A stretch of 57,893 nucleotides of DNA from Fidelibacterota bacterium (GTDB taxonomy: Bacteria > Fidelibacterota > UBA8477 > JABMPR01), in NCBI GenBank assembly GCA_013202495.1, contig JABMQQ010000026.1, forward strand, positions 1 to 57,893, in the 5' to 3' direction. Every line of letters begins with the position of its first letter. Positions within the stretch are counted from its first letter, which is position 1. The translations under genes were made by a program, and so were the position numbers. Below, piece by piece: positions 17,999 through 27,105 of the stretch. The notes beneath the pieces were generated by a model, which saw only the letters and a program-made list of their open reading frames with translations, had not been told where the DNA came from and ran no database searches.

Positions 17999-18814
17999 AT
18001 GAATACAGCGACCTTCTCCAATATATTGCCCCAGGCCAAGAGCCTCATTGGCATGATCCATGTCCAGGCTTTACCAGGCACACCTCAAAACCATCTATCT
18101 GTTTCTGAAATTACTGCCCAAGCAGTCAAGGAGGCAAAAATTCTTGCTGAATATGGGATGCAATCCATAGCACTGGAGAATATGCACGATGTGCCTTATT
18201 TGAATCGTGAAGTGGGACCAGAAATTATTGCAACACTAACCCGGATATGCTCCGATGTCCGTGCGGTAACAGACCTACCATTGGGGCTCCAGATTCTGGC
18301 CGGGGCGAATCAAGCGGCACTATCGGTAGCTCAAGCATCAGAATTGCAATTCATTCGCGCCGAGGGTTTTGTCTTTGGGCACATGGCTGATGAAGGTTTA
18401 CTCCAATCAGATGCTGGCGAACTCCTTCGCTTTCGGAAACGAATTGGGGCAGAAGAGATCCTGATCTTTACCGATATCAAGAAAAAGCATAGTAGCCACG
18501 CCATGACCTCCGATGTGTCCCTTGAAGATACGGTTGAAGCGGCTAAATTTTTTCTTAGTGATGGCGTGATAATCACTGGAACCCATACAGGCAAACCTGT
18601 GAATCAGCAAGAACTTGGAAGCATCTACGCATCTGCAAACCTACCTGTCCTGGTGGGGAGTGGTGTAACACCCAAGGGTCTCTCTGAAATCTTTGATACT
18701 GCAGATGCCTTCATCGTTGGCAGTTATTTCAAGCAGGGGGGCAATTGGAAAAATGACCCTGATCCCCAGCGAATCGACGCCCTGATTAATGCTCGTAAAA
18801 GTTTGCTTTCATGA
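17999..18814 (+). CDS. BtpA/SgcQ family TIM-barrel protein
   Basis: A 271-residue protein of the BtpA family, identified by LIGMIHVQALPGTP (about 16-29), SIALENMHDVPYLNREVGPEI, the LPLGLQILAGANQAALSVA strand and the end PVLVGSGVTPKGL...AFIVGSYFKQGG. The fold is a TIM barrel with a C-terminal phosphate-binding pattern. BtpA was linked to photosystem I stability in cyanobacteria and SgcQ to a sugar operon in E. coli; the enzymatic reaction is unclear. It overlaps the next gene by 4 bases (ATGA), and that gene overlaps a third, making a tight three-gene operon. Confidence 0.88.
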   Translation: MNTATFSNILPQAKSLIGMIHVQALPGTPQNHLSVSEITAQAVKEAKILAEYGMQSIALENMHDVPYLNREVGPEIIATLTRICSDVRAVTDLPLGLQILAGANQAALSVAQASELQFIRAEGFVFGHMADEGLLQSDAGELLRFRKRIGAEEILIFTDIKKKHSSHAMTSDVSLEDTVEAAKFFLSDGVIITGTHTGKPVNQQELGSIYASANLPVLVGSGVTPKGLSEIFDTADAFIVGSYFKQGGNWKNDPDPQRIDALINARKSLLS

Positions 18815-20382
18815 ATACGCTGATAGCTGAGAAATTATATATCAATGGCATCATTCTTACTCAGGATGATGAGCGTAGCCAATTTTCACAAATGGCAACC
18901 CATGGCAAAATTATTCTAGCTGTTGGAGATGATCTCTTCCAATACACAGATGACAAAATGGAAACTATCGATTTAAATGGTGCAGTTGTAGTCCCCGGAT
19001 TTATTGATGCCCATGTTCATTTTCTGTGGGGTGGTGAGACGCTACTGACCATTCCTGCCAGTGAAGCCCAATCAAAATCAGACTTTATTGAAATTGTCAG
19101 AAGGTTTGCAGAGGGTCAACCTGCTGAATCCTGGCTAAAGGGCGGTGGCTGGAATGAACATCATTTTACCGATCATAGTTTTCCCAATAAGGATTGGCTG
19201 GATGAGGCGGCACCGGGACATCCCATGATTCTCACACGTCACGATGGACATTCAGGGATTGCTAGCTCGGCGGCTCTTGAATTAGCGGGAATCGACTCAA
19301 AAACACCAGATCCTCATGGTGGGGTAATTGATCGCGACGCCCACGGTGAACCCACTGGCATCTTACGTGAGGCAGCCATGGGTTTGGTTATGCGACATAT
19401 GCCTGAGGAGACTGAAGCAGAACTCATGAGAAACCTGGAGACATCTCAGAACTATTTGTTGGAAAGAGGTGTCACCTCTGTGGGTGATATGATTTATGAC
19501 ATGAACCACTTTCGTTTTCTCCAGGACATGGCTCGTCAGGGGAAACTCAAGGTACGAGTAACTGCTTATACACCTATCCTGAAATGGCAGGAGATGAAAG
19601 CCCTATTGCAAGAGGGCATATATGAAGATGAGTATTTCCAATACAAGGGATTGAAGGGCTTTAGTGATGGCAGCCTTGGCTCCCACACAGCGCTTATGTT
19701 AGCTCCGTATGAAGACAGTCCCGATTCAGCAGGAATCTATGAAGTTGACTGGAAAGATGTAAAGCTGATTCGTACCAACATCTCTGAAGCTGATAAGATG
19801 GGATATCAAAGTGTAATCCACGCCATTGGTGATAGAGCCGTGCGTGAGGTTCTGGATGTGTTTGAAGACGTCATCCAGGGAAATGGTCCCAGGGATCGTC
19901 GTTTTCGAGTTGAGCATGCCCAACATATCCATCCACAGGATCAATCCAGGTTTGCCGGGCTTGATGTCATCGCATCGGTTCAACCTGCCCATTGTGTGGA
20001 TGATGCACTCTATGTCGATAAGTTGCTGGGTGATCGCTGCGGTTATGCCTATCCCTTCCAGTCCTTACATCAAGCTGATGTGATATTGGCTTTTGGGTCC
20101 GATTGGCCAGTATCTCCCGCTGATCCCGTTGCCACCATTCATGGTGCTGTTCATCGTGCGGGGTGGCATATGGAAGAGGCATTTGGGTTAAATGATTCAT
20201 TGGAAGCACATACACGCCTGGCTGCCTATGCCGGCTTTAGAGAACATGATCTGGGAATACTGAAGGCAGGTCATCTTGCTGATTTTGTGGTTCTTGATCC
20301 TGACTTTCAACATCTTGATACCGTCGATGAAATCCCAGAAGGGTTAATTCAAGCAGTTTACATGAATGGAAGAAAGGTATGA
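18811..20382 (+). CDS. YtcJ-like amidohydrolase
   Basis: A 523-residue metal-dependent hydrolase of the amidohydrolase_3/YtcJ group. H68 and H70 are in GFIDAHVHFLWGG, the barrel centre includes KGGGWNEHHF and DGHSGIASSAAL, the metal histidines continue in SVIHAIGDRAV and RVEHAQHI, and the late aspartate is in FGSDWPVSPADP. The family hydrolyses amides or carbamates of diverse metabolites; the substrate is not readable. It overlaps the BtpA gene and the PuuD-like gene by 4 bases each, so it probably shares a catabolic pathway with a gamma-glutamyl hydrolase. Confidence 0.88.
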   Translation: MNTLIAEKLYINGIILTQDDERSQFSQMATHGKIILAVGDDLFQYTDDKMETIDLNGAVVVPGFIDAHVHFLWGGETLLTIPASEAQSKSDFIEIVRRFAEGQPAESWLKGGGWNEHHFTDHSFPNKDWLDEAAPGHPMILTRHDGHSGIASSAALELAGIDSKTPDPHGGVIDRDAHGEPTGILREAAMGLVMRHMPEETEAELMRNLETSQNYLLERGVTSVGDMIYDMNHFRFLQDMARQGKLKVRVTAYTPILKWQEMKALLQEGIYEDEYFQYKGLKGFSDGSLGSHTALMLAPYEDSPDSAGIYEVDWKDVKLIRTNISEADKMGYQSVIHAIGDRAVREVLDVFEDVIQGNGPRDRRFRVEHAQHIHPQDQSRFAGLDVIASVQPAHCVDDALYVDKLLGDRCGYAYPFQSLHQADVILAFGSDWPVSPADPVATIHGAVHRAGWHMEEAFGLNDSLEAHTRLAAYAGFREHDLGILKAGHLADFVVLDPDFQHLDTVDEIPEGLIQAVYMNGRKV

Positions 20383-21089
20383 AACCTCTGATTGGTCTCA
20401 GCCCCTCATATTATGAGCACAAGGAAATGGATCGCAGTGTCCTGGGTAAGTCCTACACGGACAGCGTGCAGAAGGCTGGCGGGCTCCCCGTTTTAATTCC
20501 CCCCATTATCGAAGGGGATGATCTGGTTCAGCTTATTCAGAAATTGGATGGAATTATCCTCACAGGGGGAGATGATCTGCATCCCAAATTCTATGGAGAA
20601 TCTCCTGAGCCGCTGACACCCAAACCATTTCATCTACGTCGGGGTGAACACGATAGACAAATTTTCGAATATGTCTGGGAGAACAAAATACCCACTTTAG
20701 CCATATGCCTGGGGATGCAGGAGGTCAACGTGTTTTTGGGGGGATCTCTATACCAGGATATTCCCGCTCAGGTTAACAATCCCTTGGTGCACAAAATTGG
20801 AGACTGGTTTGAAGCTCGACATGATGTAAGTCTTGAAAGCCAATCCCTCCTCCACAAACTGACAGGTCAACCGATAGTGGACACAAACACGGCTCATCAT
20901 CAGGCAATCAAAGAAGTGCCAGATACTTTACATGTCACAGGCCGAAGTGCTGATGGTCTCATAGAAGCATTGGAGCCCAAAGATAAAACCATTCCACTGC
21001 TGGCTGTCCAGTGGCATCCAGAATCAGAAATTAATGATATCATTGGCATTGATTTGTTCAAATGGCTCGTATCCGAGTCTACCAGATAA
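20379..21089 (+). CDS. Gamma-glutamyl hydrolase (PuuD-like, peptidase C26)
   Basis: A 236-residue class I glutamine-amidotransferase-like hydrolase. The nucleophile is C110 (AICLGMQ) with H213 and E215 (QWHPES) completing the triad. The opening segment LTGGDDLHPKFYGE is typical of gamma-glutamyl-gamma-aminobutyrate hydrolases (PuuD). It likely removes a gamma-glutamyl group from an amine or amino acid in the cytoplasm. No other puu genes are present, so putrescine as substrate is not supported. It is the last gene of the BtpA-YtcJ operon. Confidence 0.85.
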   Translation: MKPLIGLSPSYYEHKEMDRSVLGKSYTDSVQKAGGLPVLIPPIIEGDDLVQLIQKLDGIILTGGDDLHPKFYGESPEPLTPKPFHLRRGEHDRQIFEYVWENKIPTLAICLGMQEVNVFLGGSLYQDIPAQVNNPLVHKIGDWFEARHDVSLESQSLLHKLTGQPIVDTNTAHHQAIKEVPDTLHVTGRSADGLIEALEPKDKTIPLLAVQWHPESEINDIIGIDLFKWLVSESTR

Positions 21090-21170
21090 ACCCCTGTGAA
21101 CACCATATAATTGCTTCGCTCGTTATTTTACTGTAAGCAACTAAGCATAACATTCCCACCAGTTTAGGAT

Positions 21171-21176
21171 TATAAT
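21171..21176 (+). promoter_or_regulatory. Possible -10 box for the M16 protease gene
   Basis: A perfect TATAAT lies 41 bases before the chosen ATG of the protease gene, in a 128-base gap after the PuuD-like gene. No convincing -35 hexamer sits 17 bases upstream, so the call rests on the -10 only. Confidence 0.35.
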
Positions 21177-21217
21177 GGCGTGCAATTTTTTGATTATTGA
21201 ATAAGGGAGAAATAAAT

Positions 21218-24055
21218 ATGCACCGCTCACGATCACATCTAAGCTTACTATCGCTACTGATCGCACTCACACTACTCATATCCGCCTGTGTTTTTACAGG
21301 TCAGGATGCTGATGAAAGTAGTATCGATTTAAATGCTCAGATGCCCACTGATCCAAGCCTCATCGAAGGACAACTGGACAATGGTTTAAAATATTTTATC
21401 AAAAAGAATGGCAAACCGGAGAATCGTGCTGAACTACGTCTTGTAATCAATGCTGGCTCAATCATGGAAGATGAAGATCAGCTTGGTCTGGCCCACCTTC
21501 TAGAACATCTCGCTTTCAATGGAACTGAAGACTTTCCCAAACAGGATCTGGTCAACTATCTGGAAGGTATCGGAATGCGTTTTGGTCCCGACCTGAATGC
21601 CTACACGAGTTTTGATGAAACCGTTTATATGCTTCAAGTTCCCACTGACAGCGTAAACCAGATGGCTACGGGATTCAAGATTTTAGAAAACTGGGCTCAT
21701 AAAGTGAGTCTCGAAGGTGAGGAAATTGACAAAGAGCGTGGCGTTGTTGTTGAAGAATGGCGTCTGGGACAGGGCGCTGGTCAGCGAATTTTTGACAAGC
21801 AAATCCCCGTTCTTTTTAAAGGCTCACGTTATGCTGACAGACTTCCAATTGGATCCATGGATGTGATTAAGAATGCCAGCCACGAGAGTGTAAGACGCTT
21901 TTATAACGACTGGTATAGACCAGACCTCATGGCTGTAGTAGCTGTGGGAGATTTTGATCCTGCTGATATTGAGGCCAGAATCAAAGCTCTCTTCGGAGCT
22001 ATTCCCAAGGCTACTGAAACCAGAGATCGCACAGTTTTTGAGGTTCCAGGTCAATCTGAGGTGCTATATGCAGTTGCATCTGATCCAGAAGCCACTCGCT
22101 CCAGTGTGAATATTCTTTTCAAACATCCCTCACGAATTGACCGCACTGCAGGTGAGTACCGTGAAAATATTGTAGAGCGGATTTACCATGAAATGCTGAA
22201 CGCACGCTTTAGTGAGTTATCCCAGAAAGCCGATGCACCCTTCCTGTATGCCTTCTCCACTAAATGGGGCTGGGCGAGAACCTCTGAAATGGTTGCTCTC
22301 GGTGCCGGCGTTGTGGATGGTGGGATACCAGCTGGACTGGAAGCTGTTCTCATAGAGGGTGAACGTGTTCGTCGTCATGGTTTCACCTCAACCGAGTTGG
22401 ATCGAGCAAAAAAATCGGTTCTCAGGTCTATGGAAGCGCTTTATCAGGAGCGAGATAAACAAGAATCCCGGGGTTATGCCTCAGAACTCATTCGTCACTT
22501 CCTGGAAGAAGAAGCCGTTTCTGGTATAGCTTATGAGTTTCAACTTTACCAGGAAACCATACCTGGAATTGGACTTGATGAAGTAAACGCGCTGGCACAG
22601 AAATTTATCACAGATGAGAACCGTGTTGTCATGGCTTCCGGACCAGAAAAAGAAGGCGTCTCCGTTCCTGAAGAAGCTGAATTGGCTGCAGTCATGACCA
22701 GCATCGCAACCTTGAATATCGACCCTTATGTAGACCAGATTTCTACTGACCCACTCATCTCAGAGCTTCCCATGGCTGGCAAAGTTGTTGGGAAAAAATA
22801 TCACGAAGATATCGATACCTACGAATTACGCTTGAGCAACGGTGTGAGAGTCGTTTTAAAATCTACGGATTTTAAAAATGATGAAATCCTTTTTCAGGCC
22901 TACAGCCCAGGTGGCTATTCAGTATTTGAAGATGAAGATCTTATCACGGGTAAGATGGCTGATAAACTGATGGATTATAGCGGTCTGGGACATTTCAGTC
23001 TCATGGATTTGCAAAAATTGATGGCTGGTAAAGAGGTTGCTACCACACCTTATATCAACGCCCTCTATGAAGGTCTGCGGGGTTCAGTATCACCCAATGA
23101 TCTTGAAATGCTTTTCCAGATGATCTACCTGCAATTCACAGCTAGTCGTCAAGATGAAGCAGCAGTTGCAGCCCTGATGACTCAGTTCCGTTCACAACTG
23201 GAAAACAAAAGTCTCAGTCCAGAGGCAGCCTATAGTGATACTCTTAGCGCAACCATGAATCTCTATCATCCCCGTCGTCAACCAATGACCGTTGAAAAAC
23301 TTGATCTGGTTGACCTCAATAGAGCTCAAGAACTTTATGATGATCGCTTTCAGGATGCGGGCGATTTCACCTTTCTCTTTGTGGGAAATTTTAAAAATGA
23401 AACCATGTTGCCCCTGATTCAGCAGTATCTGGGTTCACTACCTGCCACAGGCAGGAATGAAACCTGGGTAGATGAAGGTGTCATGACACCTCAGGCTAAA
23501 GTTCAAAAAGAAGTCAAACGAGGTGTCGAGCCTAAGAGTCGCACTCGGATTGTCTTTCCTGGTAAATTTGACTATACCCGCCAGAATCGCTATGACATGT
23601 ACTCCATGATGCAAGTTCTGCGTATTCGTTTGCGTGAGGTACTCCGTGAAGATATGGGAGGTGTATATGGCGTCAGCGTATGGGCCAGCATGTCTAAGGA
23701 ACCCCAGGCCAAATACACACTGAATGTGACCTTTGGTTGTGCACCTGATCGTGTCCAGGAATTGACGGATGCTGTTCTGGTTGAAATCAAAAAGATTATG
23801 AATGAAGCACCTGATCAAGTGAATGTGGATAAGGTTAAGGAATCTCAGCGTCGTGAACGCGAAATCAATATCCAGAAGAATTCGTATTGGTTGAATTCAC
23901 TGGCTGTATACTACCGTGAAGGTCGTGAACTTTCAGATTTTATGAAATTCAATGAGCTCATCGAAGGTTTCTCAGGTAAAGCTGCCCAGGCTGCAGCGGC
24001 TAAATACTTTGATCTGGATCGAATGGTTCAGGTGACCTTGAATCCTGAAGATTAA
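21218..24055 (+). CDS. M16 family zinc protease lipoprotein (PqqL-like)
   Basis: A 945-residue exported protease. The signal ends in the lipobox LISAC, so it is probably a lipoprotein. The inverted zinc motif is H93-x-x-E96-H97 (HLLEHLAFNG), with the distal Glu expected in the EEIDKERGVVVEEW region. Two M16 halves follow one another (about 40-480 and 500-945); the second keeps the fold but no zinc motif, as in PqqL/PtrA-type clamshell proteases, with ...FRSQLENK and the REVLREDMGGVYGVSV substrate region. An in-frame ATG at 21197 exists, but AAGGGAG is positioned for the ATG at 21218. A terminator follows 22 bases after the stop. Confidence 0.93.
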   Translation: MHRSRSHLSLLSLLIALTLLISACVFTGQDADESSIDLNAQMPTDPSLIEGQLDNGLKYFIKKNGKPENRAELRLVINAGSIMEDEDQLGLAHLLEHLAFNGTEDFPKQDLVNYLEGIGMRFGPDLNAYTSFDETVYMLQVPTDSVNQMATGFKILENWAHKVSLEGEEIDKERGVVVEEWRLGQGAGQRIFDKQIPVLFKGSRYADRLPIGSMDVIKNASHESVRRFYNDWYRPDLMAVVAVGDFDPADIEARIKALFGAIPKATETRDRTVFEVPGQSEVLYAVASDPEATRSSVNILFKHPSRIDRTAGEYRENIVERIYHEMLNARFSELSQKADAPFLYAFSTKWGWARTSEMVALGAGVVDGGIPAGLEAVLIEGERVRRHGFTSTELDRAKKSVLRSMEALYQERDKQESRGYASELIRHFLEEEAVSGIAYEFQLYQETIPGIGLDEVNALAQKFITDENRVVMASGPEKEGVSVPEEAELAAVMTSIATLNIDPYVDQISTDPLISELPMAGKVVGKKYHEDIDTYELRLSNGVRVVLKSTDFKNDEILFQAYSPGGYSVFEDEDLITGKMADKLMDYSGLGHFSLMDLQKLMAGKEVATTPYINALYEGLRGSVSPNDLEMLFQMIYLQFTASRQDEAAVAALMTQFRSQLENKSLSPEAAYSDTLSATMNLYHPRRQPMTVEKLDLVDLNRAQELYDDRFQDAGDFTFLFVGNFKNETMLPLIQQYLGSLPATGRNETWVDEGVMTPQAKVQKEVKRGVEPKSRTRIVFPGKFDYTRQNRYDMYSMMQVLRIRLREVLREDMGGVYGVSVWASMSKEPQAKYTLNVTFGCAPDRVQELTDAVLVEIKKIMNEAPDQVNVDKVKESQRREREINIQKNSYWLNSLAVYYREGRELSDFMKFNELIEGFSGKAAQAAAAKYFDLDRMVQVTLNPED

Positions 24056-24076
24056 TTCAACAGCAAAATATCTACG

Positions 24077-24107
24077 AGATGGCTCCTATATGGAGCCATC
24101 TTTTTTT
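24077..24107 (+). terminator. Rho-independent terminator after the M16 protease gene
   Basis: Perfect 10-base stem AGATGGCTCC / GGAGCCATCT with a 5-base loop (TATAT), running directly into a T tract (T7). It ends the protease transcript. Confidence 0.92.
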
Positions 24108-24142
24108 ACCCCTGGTATGCCTGAGAAATACTATATATACAC

Positions 24143-24766
24143 ATGAATAAGATAGTCAGGCTAAACGAAGTCAGCTTATCTACGGCGGTTGAAAAACTCT
24201 GCCAGGCGGATGCCAATCTTCGGCTGGTGGTAGATCAGTTTGGAATACCTCCATTATGGGCGAGAGCACCGGGGTTCCCGACACTGATACATATTATCCT
24301 GGAACAGCAAGTCTCCCTGGCTTCAGCCAAGGCCTGTTTCGATAAACTCAATTCAGCCCTGGACGAATTGAATCCAGAATCGTTTTTAACTCTGGATGAT
24401 GCCGCATTACTTCGGATTGGATTTAGTCGTCAGAAAACCCGTTACTCCAGAATCCTGGCACAGGCAATCAAGGATGGGTCGCTGGATATTGATACCCTGA
24501 TTTATGACTCGGATGAGGAGGCGTTCTCAAAGTTAACGGCACTTACCGGGATTGGCCCCTGGACAGCCAATATTTATCTCCTCATGGCACTGGGGCGACC
24601 CGATATCTGGCCAGGTGGTGATCTGGCACTTGAAGTGGCTCTTCAGAACCTGCTCGGGTTGGATCATCGACCCAGAGGAGAGGAATTTCAACAATTGGCA
24701 GAGGGATGGCGACCTCATCGCGCAGTTGCAGCCAGGATATTGTGGCATTATTATCTATCGCAATAG
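24143..24766 (+). CDS. DNA-3-methyladenine glycosylase II-like (HhH-GPD, AlkA type)
   Basis: A 207-residue base-excision repair glycosylase. The helix-hairpin-helix is at about 131-152 (LTALTGIGPWTANIYLLMAL) and the catalytic aspartate is D160 in WPGGDLAL. The N-terminal IILEQQVSLASAKACFDKL helix is typical of the AlkA branch. It lacks the long N-terminal domain of E. coli AlkA and has no Fe-S cluster cysteines. It would excise alkylated purines from DNA. Confidence 0.9.
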   Translation: MNKIVRLNEVSLSTAVEKLCQADANLRLVVDQFGIPPLWARAPGFPTLIHIILEQQVSLASAKACFDKLNSALDELNPESFLTLDDAALLRIGFSRQKTRYSRILAQAIKDGSLDIDTLIYDSDEEAFSKLTALTGIGPWTANIYLLMALGRPDIWPGGDLALEVALQNLLGLDHRPRGEEFQQLAEGWRPHRAVAARILWHYYLSQ

Positions 24767-24802
24767 GGTTAATTAGATCAATTCAAATGATTAGGAAAAA
24801 TT

Positions 24803-25162
24803 ATGTCAGTTAAACATATGCAGGACTTACTATTAGAGCCCATTTCAGCTGGAGAGAAGACCTTCAAGCAGGTTCTTATTTCTTCGGAAGAAGGTCCCAA
24901 TTTTGCCATGAGGCGGTTTGTGATAGAAGCGGGCGGCTTTATGCCATTGCACTCGAACTCTGTTGAACATGAACAGTTTTGCATTGGAGGTGAAGCGGAG
25001 GTCGTGATTGGCGAGGAGACACTTATCGTTGAGCAAAATGATGTAGTCTTTATACCAGCCAATGTTCCCCACAGTTACAAGACCATAAGTTCAGAAGCCT
25101 TTGAGTTCCTGTGTCTGGTTCCCAACCAGGAAGATGTCATTGATATCAAAGTCGAAAAATGA
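24803..25162 (+). CDS. Cupin-domain protein
   Basis: A 119-residue single cupin. The metal-binding motif is intact: FMPLHSNSVEHEQFCIGGEAEVVIG (HSNSxEHEQ) and the second motif PANVPHSYKTIS. It resembles stand-alone cytoplasmic cupins of unknown substrate. It overlaps the following lipoprotein gene by 4 bases (ATGA), so the two are co-translated. Confidence 0.82.
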   Translation: MSVKHMQDLLLEPISAGEKTFKQVLISSEEGPNFAMRRFVIEAGGFMPLHSNSVEHEQFCIGGEAEVVIGEETLIVEQNDVVFIPANVPHSYKTISSEAFEFLCLVPNQEDVIDIKVEK

Positions 25163-25647
25163 GAACTAAGGCTAAAACATTAGGCTCATTCCTGGGAATC
25201 CTGATTATTTTTACCACAATGATTTCAAGCTGCAATATCAAAGATGACCTGGATACTGAAAGACGTCGATTATTAAATACTGACAAGCAATTTGCTCAGA
25301 TGTCCCTTGATAAAGGGGCAGCTGAAGCCTTCAATCACTTCCTTACCGAGGATGCCATGGGAATGTCCCACAATCAGCATCCCGTCATTGGACGTGAACA
25401 GATCTACCAGGAAATGAAAGTTGGTCAGGAAGATTACCAGCTGGCCTGGGAGCCACAGCGAGCTGAGGTGTCCGGATCAGATGATATGGGCTGGACCTGG
25501 GGCAAGTATGTGCTGACTTTCAAAGATGAAGATAGTGTTGAACAAAAACGTTATGGTAAGTATCTGAATATCTGGACAAGACAGGATGACGGCCAGTGGA
25601 AAGTTGCTGTCGATATGGGGAATTCCAGTCCTGAACCTGTTGAGTAG
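25159..25647 (+). CDS. SnoaL/DUF4440-like lipoprotein
   Basis: A 162-residue protein. A lipoprotein signal (MISSC lipobox, Cys about 25) precedes an NTF2-like cone of the DUF4440/SnoaL kind: RRRLLNTDKQFAQMSLDKGAAEAFNHFL, then a strand set ending YLNIWTRQDDGQWKVAVDMGN. These folds bind small hydrophobic or polar ligands; a specific function is not known. It is translationally coupled to the cupin gene. Confidence 0.8.
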   Translation: MRTKAKTLGSFLGILIIFTTMISSCNIKDDLDTERRRLLNTDKQFAQMSLDKGAAEAFNHFLTEDAMGMSHNQHPVIGREQIYQEMKVGQEDYQLAWEPQRAEVSGSDDMGWTWGKYVLTFKDEDSVEQKRYGKYLNIWTRQDDGQWKVAVDMGNSSPEPVE

Positions 25648-25683
25648 GGCAATTTTATTTAAATAAGTAGAGCGGGAGTAATT

Positions 25684-26502
25684 ATGGATGCTCAAGAAAT
25701 CTTAAAACAAGTAACCGAATTTATTACCAATTATGCCTGGAATGTTTTGGGTAGTCTACTCATTTTCATCGTTGGGAAGTGGTTGGCCAGGAAATCGTCC
25801 TCCCTACTGGGTAAGCTTTTATCAAAGCAGAATGTGGATGAAACCCTCATTCGTTTCCTGGATAATATCGCCTATTACGTTCTCATGGTTGTTGTTCTTA
25901 TGGCTGCTGCAGATCAGCTGGGAATAGATACTACTTCCTTCCTGGCAATATTTGGTGCTGCTGGGCTAGCTGTGGGATTGGCTCTCAAGGATTCCCTGGG
26001 GAATATTGCCAGTGGTGTTATGCTGGTCTTCTTTCGCCCCTTTAAACTTGGTGATTATGTCACTGCCGGCGGTGTCTCAGGTACCGTTGAAACCATCAAC
26101 GTTTTTAACACGATCTTTCTGACGCCAGATAACCAGCGTATCATTGTGCCCAATGGACAAATTACCAATGGGTCAATCACCAACGTCAGTGCCCATCCAA
26201 CCCGGCGTCTTGATCTGGTTTTCGGCATTAGTTATGAGGACAATATTTTGACAGCCAAGGCGATATTTAAAAATGTTCTAGATTCCGAGCCTCGAATTCT
26301 GGAAGAACCTTCACCCCGAATATCGGTTTTGGAGTTGGCCAATAGCAGCGTGAATTTTTGCGTAAGACCCTGGGTCAAGACAGAAGACTATTGGGATCTG
26401 AAGTTTGATCTCACAGAGAAGATTAAACTTGCCCTGGATGAAGCGGGAATCAGTATTCCATATCCACAAACCGATGTTCATCTCCATCAAGTAGAGAAAT
26501 GA
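25684..26502 (+). CDS. MscS-type mechanosensitive ion channel
   Basis: A 272-residue small-conductance mechanosensitive channel. Three membrane helices occupy about 15-115. The pore-lining third helix reads FLAIFGAAGLAVGLALKDSLGNIASGVML, with the Ala/Gly packing typical of MscS. The beta domain follows with PFKLGDYVTAGGVSGTVETINVFNT, then IIVPNGQITNGSITN, then the C-terminal alpha/beta domain ending ISIPYPQTDVHL. It is a heptamer in known homologues and relieves turgor in hypo-osmotic shock. It overlaps the next gene by 4 bases. Confidence 0.95.
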   Translation: MDAQEILKQVTEFITNYAWNVLGSLLIFIVGKWLARKSSSLLGKLLSKQNVDETLIRFLDNIAYYVLMVVVLMAAADQLGIDTTSFLAIFGAAGLAVGLALKDSLGNIASGVMLVFFRPFKLGDYVTAGGVSGTVETINVFNTIFLTPDNQRIIVPNGQITNGSITNVSAHPTRRLDLVFGISYEDNILTAKAIFKNVLDSEPRILEEPSPRISVLELANSSVNFCVRPWVKTEDYWDLKFDLTEKIKLALDEAGISIPYPQTDVHLHQVEK

Positions 26503-27062
26503 TCCCCTTCAAGGAATTTCAAACGCAGAATAAAGGGCAGATCTTCTGGCTATTATTTAGTCTCACTGTTCTCACAATTGTAGGGATGCAAATGACTGGA
26601 TCAGCGCTTGTAAATGAGACTGCTCCAGGGGGGATTGTTACTTTCGAACTTGTCGGCACACTGGCAGGGAGTCAGAGTATTGTTGAGTCCTGGCAGGGGT
26701 CAGCCATGACATGGGCCGGTATCAATATGGGGCTGGATTTCCTGTTTCTCTTCTTATACGGATTAACCATTGCATTGGTCTGTTTAATCCTGGCCGATCG
26801 GATGCCGGAAAAATTTCAAAGCTTGAAAACTTTGGGAAGATGGCTGGCTGTTGGTGTCCTTATCGCTGCTGGACTAGATGTCGTTGAGAACATATCGCTT
26901 ATTCTGCTGCTCACTGGATCCGAAAATGAGTTTTTGCCACCCCTGGCTCGCTGGATGTCCCTTCCAAAATTTGGATTGGTGCTCCTATCTTTATTGTACA
27001 TCGTGGGTGGTGGTGCGAGAGACCTGCTGAACAGGATTAAATTGTCAAGCGGGACTGCTTAG
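26499..27062 (+). CDS. Small integral membrane protein, unknown function
   Basis: A 187-residue protein with four predicted membrane helices (about 17-32, 78-100, 113-132, 155-175). The first periplasmic loop holds FELVGTLAGSQSIVESWQG. The pattern AAGLDVVENISLILLLTG between helices resembles a family of uncharacterised bacterial membrane proteins. Translationally coupled to the MscS channel gene, so it could be an accessory, but no evidence proves that. Confidence 0.68.
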   Translation: MIPFKEFQTQNKGQIFWLLFSLTVLTIVGMQMTGSALVNETAPGGIVTFELVGTLAGSQSIVESWQGSAMTWAGINMGLDFLFLFLYGLTIALVCLILADRMPEKFQSLKTLGRWLAVGVLIAAGLDVVENISLILLLTGSENEFLPPLARWMSLPKFGLVLLSLLYIVGGGARDLLNRIKLSSGTA

Positions 27063-27105
27063 TAAAAAATCTACTAATGTTTAGGATGAAAAGTTGTTTG
27101 CCAGG

